Shown here: piece after piece, positions 57,126 through 64,000 of the stretch
How positions within the stretch are numbered: the first letter of the stretch is position 1
How the letters are laid out: every line of letters begins with the position of its first letter
From: Gracilaria gracilis
Taxonomy: Eukaryota > Rhodophyta > Florideophyceae > Gracilariales > Gracilariaceae
Assembly (NCBI GenBank): GCA_030374805.1
Contig: JARGSG010000202.1
Span: 806,001 to 870,000, forward strand
DNA length: 64,000 bases
Direction of reading: 5' to 3'
Translations under genes and position numbers: made by a program
The notes under the pieces: generated by a model
What the model was told of the DNA's origin: nothing
Database searches by the model: none
The model's input: the letters and a program-made list of their open reading frames with translations, nothing else

Positions 57126-60100
57126 TCATTCCAATGTTAGGATCTCCATTCCAATCATGGCACACAGTCGTTTGTGTCCTACGGGACCAAATGGTTTGGT
57201 GAACAAATCCGCTCCCAATTCATTGCTCTTGCGGTACCCGATTCGCACGAGGTTGCGTTCTACCGAGTCTTTCACTAGATGGTATTTGACTTCTATGTGC
57301 TTGGTGCGTTCGTTGAGGACTTCATCTCGGGCTAGCGTGATCATTCCCTGATTGTCTCCGAATATGTCGATACATTTTTCAGAGTGACCCAGCAGTTCGT
57401 TTATCATTCTTCTTAACCATATTCCCTCTCGAACTGCAAATGACATAGCCACATATTCCGCCTCCAAAGTAGATTGGGCGACAACTGTCTGCTTCTTACT
57501 ACGCCATGAGATCGTTCCACCACAGAACGTGAAGACAAAACCACTTGTAGACTTCCTATCGTTACGATCACCGGCAAAGTCCGAATCAGATGTACCTTCT
57601 AAGACCACTGCGCTTCCTGCTTTGTACCCAATCACAGAATTCTTTGTGGCATATAGGTACTTCAAAACTTTCTTAGCAGCCTTCCAGTGTTCACGAGAGT
57701 GGCATGTTATGAAACGAGCCACGAGCCAAGTATCCTACAGAGAACGAAATGTCCGGTCGTACAGTGTTGCACAAGTGCATCAATGACCCCACTAATTCAC
57801 GAAATGGAGTTTCGTCTGCATTCTTGTCATCTGATTTGTGAAGGTGTGTGCTCTGGAGTGGGACATTGACGGCAGCTGCTGTGTTAACTCGAAACTTTTG
57901 AGCCAAACGTTCAATCATAGGCGCATTATGAACATGTAGTGCTTTTCCATTACCGGTACGCTCGATGATCATTCCAAGAAACTTCCGTGGCTCATTATAT
58001 ACTCGGATCTGAATATATTTCTGCAGTTTCTGCACAAAGTGTAGTATATCGTCTTGGCGTCTGCCGACTACCAGACCATCATCCACGTACACTAGTATCA
58101 GTAGGCGATATTGTCCAACTTCATAGAAGAAAAGGCCTGGATCGTTTTCAGACAGCTTGCACCCCAACTCACGCATGATCAACTTAAACTTTCTACGCCA
58201 GGCTCTGGCCGCTTGCTTGAGCCTGTAGATGGATTTCTTGAGGTTGTAGACATGGTCAGGCTTTGTCTGGTTCATGAATCCTTCGGGTTGGCGCATGTAC
58301 AGTTCTTCGGAGAGATCACCATACAGGAAAGCTGTGCATACATCGAACTGTACAGCTTCCATTCCATAGGCTGCCATAACTGATAACACTGCTCTGACGG
58401 TACTGTACTTGACAACAGGTGAAAAGAGCTCAGTGTAATGTATACATGCTCGCTGGGTAAAGCCACGAGCTACAAGACGTGCCCGGTAGCGCTCGACACT
58501 GCCTTTTTCATCGTGCTTCTTCAAGAATAACCAACGATTGGTGATTGGTTTGCAGTTCGGCGGACGCGGGACTAATTCCCAGACCGATCGCTCCTTCATG
58601 TGATTCATTTCTTCTTTCATGGCCGCCTTCCACTGTGGGGCCTCTGCGCCATTGATTGCTTCTCGAACAGTCAAAGGGCTATCATTGTCGTCATTGCCCA
58701 TGATGTTACCCGTGAGCATTGCGAGGACAGTATCTGGAGTGAAACGCTGTGGCTGTTGTCTCGATCTGGTCGAGCGTCGTGGCTCGGGAGGGTAGTGGGT
58801 CACTAATTCAGGGTCGTAGGAATACTCTCCATGTGCATCCATGAAAACAAGGTCGTCTTCATCTTCTTCATTCTCCGAGACATCTTCTTTCTTCACGGTC
58901 TTCTGATTCCAGTCCACTTCCATGGCTTCACCCTTCATATCCAGATTCGTTGCTTCATCTTCCATAGAATCAACTTCTTGGACCTCGGCTAGGTTCAATT
59001 CGTCGGAAAGTGGTGTTATGGTGGCCTTCGGCCATCCCGTAATATCCTCATTGAAGGTTACATCTTCAGAGATCATTACTTTGTTCTTATCAGGAACATA
59101 TACCCTGTAACATTTTCCGCGTTCGCAGCAAACAAGGATTCCCTTAATCGTTCGGTTCTTGTATTTGGCGCTCTTCTTAGGGCGCTCTTTGGGAATGTGC
59201 ACGTAACACTGCGCACCAAAAGTGCGTAAGTGTGAGATATTCGGCTTCTTACCGGTGAAGATCTCAATTGGTGTCATGTCAGGTTCACCATCTCTACGAA
59301 CAAATGTTCGGTTCCTGAGATAGTTCGCTGTGGTAACAGCTTCTCCCCACAGCTGCCTGCTACGAGGAGTATCTTCCACCACTCGTAACATTGTTCTCGC
59401 TTTGTCGTTGAGGGTGCGGTTTAGCCTCTCGGCTTTACCGTTAGATTCCGGGCTGTACACAGGCGCTGGTTCGAGTTGGATTCCCTTCGTCCGAAGCCAT
59501 AGAGACATACTCTCAGAAAGATATTCACCGGCATTGTCATATCTAATCCGCTTTAGCTTCTTTCTAGACTGTGTTTTGAATAAGGCGATCATGTCTTTCT
59601 CTCTATCATTAATCTGAGTTCTATCCCTGAGAAGCCTGATTGTAGATAAGCGACTCTTGTCATCATACAACGAAACGAAGTATTGGGATCTCGCTAGTGT
59701 TTGGACATCTACAGGTCCCAGGACGTCTGTATGAACGAGCTCCAGTACCTCGATTGCAGTTGGAGCAGTTAGCGGTAGTCGTGGAACTCGCGTAGACTTT
59801 CTCTCTGCACATGGCTCGCAGTGGCCAATGGCACTCAGCTTAGTCTTGGGAACGCCTGTGACAAGATTAAGAGTCTTCCGGAGATATTCAAGACTTGGAT
59901 GACCAAGCTCCTGATGCCATAACTCAGTAAACTTCTGGTTACCACGTACAATCAAAGATGTACTCGTGTTTTCGGCTGTGGGGTACACCCCCAGTTCATA
60001 CAGTCCTTCAGCTATTTCTCTACCCATTGTGAGAAGCTGATTAGTCTCTTGGTTCAGTATCAAAGCCGCGCCATTGCCTTCTGCGTTAGTCAGGAATACC

Positions 60101-60410
60101 GCCATATACCCTCTACGGCGGATTGCACTGACCGAGATGAGGCTACAAATGAGGTCTGGTACATACAAGACGTTATGTAGGTAAGTCTTAGGAAGGATTC
60201 CCCTTTCATTTGGTACCCAACATTGTGCTCTGCCTTCACCTGCAACAATAACCTTGGTGCCATCACCAATGGATACATTCTTCTTCGACGACGGTCGTAG
60301 TGTTGATGAAAAATAGCTCTTATTGTTCATAATGGGCCTGGATGCACCGGAGTCAAGATACCAGCATTGTTCCTGATCCTTGTGAACTTTGTGGTTGGCA
60401 ACCAAAGCCG
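57126..60410 (-). pseudogene. Copia Pol: protease, integrase, RT, RNase H; one frameshift
   Basis: Beginning with ANHKVHKDQEQ near 60400, the frame is open for more than 900 codons. It holds the aspartic protease site WYLDSGAS, the integrase zinc region ELWHQELGHPSLEYL with HCEPCAERKS, the integrase D, D and E in HTDVLGPVDV, RYDNAGEY and SPESNGKAERLNRT, and RT with QFDVCTAFLYGDL and the catalytic YVDDGLVV. A tandem 7-bp duplication at 57714-57727 (ACGAGCC twice on the plus strand) shifts the frame after VGYLAR. RNase H continues in the next frame (DSDFAGDRNDRKSTSG; SKKQTVVAQSTLEAEY; HIEVKYHLVKD) to the stop at 57126. Copia Pol is normally one frame, so this single lesion probably abolishes function. 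It is otherwise the best preserved coding sequence in the window. Confidence 0.9.
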
Positions 60411-60419
60411 TGTCTGTGG

Positions 60420-61390
60420 AGCAACACCCTGAAAGGGAACGTCCATGGGATGTTCGAGTCCCACTCCCTGTATGGGCGAACTCAGCAGAAGAGCCCTCTG
60501 CCCGTGCACATGCCGAGTGGCAGCCCGGTGTAAACCGGAGACGGTACTGGAAGAACCTGCAGAGGTAAAAACCATGAGAAACCGGTGATCGGTAGTGAAG
60601 CACAGGAAAACCCAAAGAAAGGGTGCAAAAAAAGGGGGAAAAAAGGGTAGAGAAACCGTACAAACGGGGGAGTACTCCAAGTAACAGACACCCGGAGCGG
60701 AGCCAAGGGTCGTGCCAACCGGCGGAACAGACCCGAGGCGGAGCGACAACGGCAACCAAAGCCGAAAATAACCCTATACAGGGGCGGAAGTAAAGCCTGT
60801 ACCAGGAAACGATATATCCAATAAACAATCCGATACCACGGCGAAGATAACTGAACAGGACCAAATGATGGGACAAAGACTGAAATGAGCCAGAAAATGG
60901 TGCACAGTAGCTTCCTAAAGGACCCTGAGGGGTGAGTATACCGAGACCAGTCGTGGTTACTCTCTTAATGGAGGCGTGAACCTACGTAGGCAGTAATACT
61001 CATAGCCCAATCTTCGGGATGAAGACCACGTACTTCAGGAAGAAGATACGACTCAGGTAACTTTACAATTTTGGCTCCAGGGTGAGATCACCAGAGCTTA
61101 TATGCCTAGTGCATATTAAACTAAATATTATTACTAAAATAGTGCACACTTCTTGAGATCCACACACGTGGCTAACCCACTGTCAGGGGCCTCATGAGTG
61201 ACTCCACTCAACTAAATCTACACAATTTCCACGTGTTCAACACCATGCAATGGTTCCATAATCCTATGCACCTAACAAGGTTCACTTCAAGTCATCCGAA
61301 CTTCACCCATATGTAGGGTCCATCATCATCATCACAAGCCATCATCCCAACGGGAGTCCAGAGCCTGGAGACAGGAAAATAGATGCCGAG
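60420..61390. repeat. LTR-like insertion (probable solo LTR) between copia gag and pol
   Basis: The truncated copia at 46 kb runs from the Gag tail to protease without a gap, but here ~0.95 kb intervenes. The insert shares an ordered set of motifs with the presumed gypsy LTR at 54.4-54.85 kb (TTACTCTCTTAATGG against TTACTACCTTAATGG; ACTTTACAAT; ACGTGGCTAACCCACTG). A solo LTR of a related gypsy family is the likeliest reading. Its exact ends and target duplication were not resolved. The open frame through part of it appears fortuitous. Confidence 0.6.
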
Positions 61391-62311
61391 CACGGTGCTG
61401 TTTTGCTCTACACTGTCCTTCAGAGCTACGCTGTCCGAATGGTCACCAACATCATAAGCAAGAATAACTGTTTCCATTTCAGCATCATCAGAGTGCTGAC
61501 ACTGTGCTACAAGAAGAGCTGCTACACTGTCCGATTCATTCCCGTCGTTCTGACCGGACTGACCCTTCTTGTTTGACTTCTTTCCCTTGTACTGTGGACT
61601 ATCACGGTTTTCCCAGCAGTCCTTCTTTACATGTCCCTTCTTACGACAGTGGTGGCATCTAATAGAGCGTGACGATCGCTTGGTGTGCATCTGGAGAGCT
61701 TTGGTCTGAAACCCATTGAAGTTTGAGCCTCTCCTATGCTTGTAGAGTTGTCACTCTCTGGCAATCAACCTTGGTACAGCGTACTTCAAACTAGCCCCGG
61801 TCTGGTTTATCACCTCAGCCGTGACTTCGAACTCCTTCGTTAGACCTCTCAGTATGGCTCTCAGTCTTTCAGCATCAGACATAGTCTGTTCTATGCCACC
61901 AAGTTTCATCTCAATGACTGACGAGCGATTGATGTAGTCCAGAACGCTCTCAAATGCGTCCATCTGCATGTCCTGGTATCGTTTGAGTAGTGCGTCGATA
62001 CGTGCCTGCGAAACCATTTCGAAGCTTGATTGCAGCGTGTGCCACAACTGAAAAGAATTGCGCATCTTCATCACTGGCGCCACACAAGATTTATGAACGG
62101 AGAGCAATATGCTCGTGAGTGCAGTATCGCAGCGGGTATCATACTTCTTCACTTCTTCATCGTCTTCAGGTCTCGCTTTTGTGCCACTCACAATTTTCCA
62201 CACACCCTTTGACCTAAGGACTAGTTCAATTTTGTGTCACCACATGAAGTAGTTGTCGTCTTTGAGCCAACGAATGCGAAGCCTGGCGGCATCGAACAAC
62301 GATTCCAACAT
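61292..62311 (-). pseudogene. Copia Gag with two nonsense codons
   Basis: Gag starts at ATG 62311 (MLESLFDAARLRIRWLKDD). A TGA interrupts it 24 codons later, where the related copy at 46 kb has TCA. The frame then holds the Gag body (LWHTLQSSFEMVSQARIDAL; MKLGGIEQTMSDAERLRAIL) to another TGA at 61753-61751. It resumes with a complete zinc knuckle CHHCRKKGHVKKDC near 61640 and an acidic linker that runs into the LTR-like insert near 61390; the last ~33 codons to 61292 derive from the insert. Gag forms the virus-like particle in the cytoplasm; two stops make this copy defective. Confidence 0.85.
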
Positions 62312-62391
62312 CCTCGATTAGCTACGGGATGTCTAAGAGGCAAAACGTAGAAGTTGAACTTGTTGACTGTGCGTGTAGGGGCCCGGAAACC

Positions 62392-62702
62392 TGTTGAAAT
62401 GGGGATTGACTGAGATGAGAAGGTGTCCGAGGAATTGATTTTCTCTTCGGTTATTGAGTGTCTAGCTGTGTTTTATAGTCTACCATCAAGGATGAATACA
62501 CAGCTATTGTGTTCCATGCGTGCTCTAAATCTTTGTTTAGAACAGCATGGATGTTGATCCGTCGTGGAACGCCCTGAGACCGCAACGCGCTGCACTACAC
62601 ATGTCAGATGGTAGTCACCGCACGAGTTTGCCAGATACAAGTTGTCTGTGCAGTACACAGTCTCACAGGACTGCTCGTGCAGGCGGCGTCAGTGTCGCTA
62701 CA
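62392..62702 (-). repeat. 5' LTR of the copia element
   Basis: 311 bp, TG...CA, about 98-99% identical to the left LTR. It should hold the promoter for the minus-strand element. Confidence 0.95.
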
Positions 62703-62847
62703 AGTTGAACACCTAGAGTGTTTATACGGCAATGATTTTGTGAAAGTGTGAAAATGAGGAAGAAGGGCGAGGAGGAAGAGCGATAAGCAGAAAGCAGAGT
62801 ATATTTATTATTGCATACAGTAGCAAATATGCATTATATTTTATATT

Positions 62848-63423
62848 CTATATCCCATATCGCTCGTGCACTTCCCGCAACTCGTGGAGCAGTCGGGCCA
62901 GGATGGCCACAGCCCCGCGAGGCAGCTCCTCTTCGACTACGCGGATGGCGTCGTGCCATCCGCGAAGGTAGGAGCTGGAAGGGCGCCCAGCGGCACTTCC
63001 ACCACATATGCGACGACGGCGACTAATCCGTCTGGCCGCATCTCGAGGCGGCGGACTTCCACGCCTCGGACTGTGCACGGCAGGGACATATCGCACGAAG
63101 CGAACGGAGTCCCCACCAGACGACGAGGCGGCTCGGGGTACCGGCGGCGGCGAGAAGTGCGGGGAGTTTGCGGGCGGCGGCGACAGTAGCGGAGGCGGCG
63201 ATGGGGGCGGCGGCGGCAGTAACGGCAATGGCAGTCCATGAGGGCTGTCAGGCGGAATGACGACGGGACGCGGAGCACCAGGATGGAAACGTGCCATGGT
63301 GTTGGCAACGAAGACGTCGACCGCATACCACTTCTCCCCGCTACCCCTGAAATACACGTGCAACCGAAGCGTCACCGTGTGAACGCCAACACGAAGTACA
63401 TCCGTGGACTTCCAACGCAGCAT
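62848..63423 (-). CDS. GC-rich hypothetical protein, Pro-rich, possibly partial
   Basis: An open minus-strand frame of 191 residues starts at ATG 63423 and ends at 62848. Codons just upstream still look coding (GASLCIECMLRWKSTDV), so the real start may lie further right in a gene now broken by stops. The first 60 residues look globular (HTVTLRLHVYFRGSGEKWYA, then DVFVANTMARFHPG). A long Pro tract follows, then an Arg-rich part and a helical end (VAILARLLHELREVHERY). GC content is well above its surroundings. It begins about 140 bp beyond the copia target site. No family recognised; both other frames also stay open for long because of GC richness, which lowers confidence. Confidence 0.4.
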   Translation of the reverse strand: MLRWKSTDVLRVGVHTVTLRLHVYFRGSGEKWYAVDVFVANTMARFHPGAPRPVVIPPDSPHGLPLPLLPPPPPSPPPLLSPPPANSPHFSPPPVPRAASSSGGDSVRFVRYVPAVHSPRRGSPPPRDAARRISRRRRICGGSAAGRPSSSYLRGWHDAIRVVEEELPRGAVAILARLLHELREVHERYGI

Positions 63424-63480
63424 GCACTCAATGCAAAGAGAAGCCCCGGCACCCTCCCCACACTACGAATATCACCTTGA

Positions 63481-64000
63481 CGCCTCCTGAGAATGACCTA
63501 ACCACCAACTAACTCTACTCTAAGGATATATCCAAGGACGGAGGGAATGTTCTTACGTGTACACTTCATGTACAAATCGTGCACTATCAGTGCAAAGTTC
63601 GTGTAATCAGTCGTGTGATGTGAAATGAACCCGGACAACAAGGAAATACACGGAGAAGAGGTGAAATGGCAATGTTCATGGATATAACCCCTTCAAATTC
63701 CCGCACCCACTAATGCTATTTTCGGCAGCGAAAACTGCTCGATAGATTCCCTTGAAACTTGCTGTATCGTGTACGTAACGGATGATCTTCCCGAATCAGG
63801 TTTCAGATTGAAGTGATTATGAACTCTCGCGGACTTGGAAATTGTGCCAAAAAAACATTATCTTTGCGACAAGTTGTCTGTTACCCGAAGAAACTATTAT
63901 GTGGCTGCGAGCAACTAGTAAGGCTACACTGGTTACACAATCATGCATGAAAACTGCATCTGGGTTACATCTTGTTACTCATGGTTTACAAAAAATTGTA
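63481..64000. other. Right-edge intergenic DNA
   Basis: No feature recognised. Confidence 0.4.

Larger units (their letters stand above)
56802..62707 (-). mobile_element. Near-complete Ty1/copia retrotransposon with AGTTG target duplication
   Basis: LTRs at 56807-57118 and 62392-62702 start TGTTGAAAT and end CGCTACA, with about four substitutions and one indel between them. AGTTG flanks both sides exactly (56802-56806 and 62703-62707). A purine-rich tract, GAATGAGAGGGAA, sits beside the left LTR on the minus strand, as expected for the polypurine tract, so transcription runs right to left. The right LTR is followed inward by GGTTTCCGGGCCCC, the candidate primer-binding site. Gag and Pol lie between, with a ~1 kb LTR-like insertion separating them. 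The low LTR divergence points to recent insertion. Confidence 0.95.

Overview
The window looks like nuclear DNA of a eukaryote. It has spliceosomal introns in two degraded genes, Ty1/copia and Ty3/gypsy retrotransposons, Tnp2-type DNA transposons, and broken copies of eukaryotic genes (importin-5 family, MYST histone acetyltransferase, bromodomain protein). Most coding relics are intron-poor, base composition is near balanced, and repeats dominate. A red macroalga would fit, but the sequence alone does not prove this. Almost nothing here is an intact host gene; the region is a transposon-rich graveyard.

Layout. 1-838: open copia Gag running off the left edge. 2.4-3.2 kb: alpha/beta-hydrolase pseudogene. 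3.6-5.7 kb: importin-5-like pseudogene, followed by a duplicated ~120-bp repeat. 6.94-37.01 kb: I propose one ~30 kb DNA transposon. Its two ends are inverted copies (26 of the first 29 bases identical) and both carry clusters of a TGCTAGTTT motif. Inside are a Tnp2/KDZ-like transposase (+), a large coiled-coil protein (-), a DNA methyltransferase fused to a SET domain (-), a palindrome-rich foldback cluster, a protein with a 2-oxoglutarate/Fe(II) dioxygenase domain (+), a reductase-like gene (-), a second CACTA-like unit with divergent transposase and TnpA-like genes (22.9-28.0 kb), relics of a MYST acetyltransferase and a HemW/HemN-like radical-SAM protein, two spliced genes full of nonsense codons, and a basic/coiled-coil gene near the right end.

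37.0-39.5 kb: bromodomain pseudogene. 39.5-41.3 kb: unrecognised degraded gene. 41.675-44.069 kb: Mutator-like non-autonomous element with ~320-bp inverted ends and a 10-bp target duplication. 44.3-45.2 kb: degraded membrane-protein gene. 46.1-49.0 kb: truncated copia, abutting a decayed gypsy element on the opposite strand (49.0-54.3 kb) and its presumed LTR. 56.807-62.702 kb: nearly intact copia element (-) with 311/312-bp LTRs, a perfect AGTTG target duplication, a 7-bp duplication that breaks RNase H, and a ~1 kb LTR-like insertion between gag and pol. 62.8-63.4 kb: GC-rich hypothetical gene.

The most interesting part is the 30 kb unit. A transposase travels with DNA-methylating, histone-methylating (SET) and dioxygenase domains, which suggests an element that edits the chromatin state of its own DNA. 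Every gene in it now carries lesions, so this copy is dead, but intact relatives may exist elsewhere in the genome.
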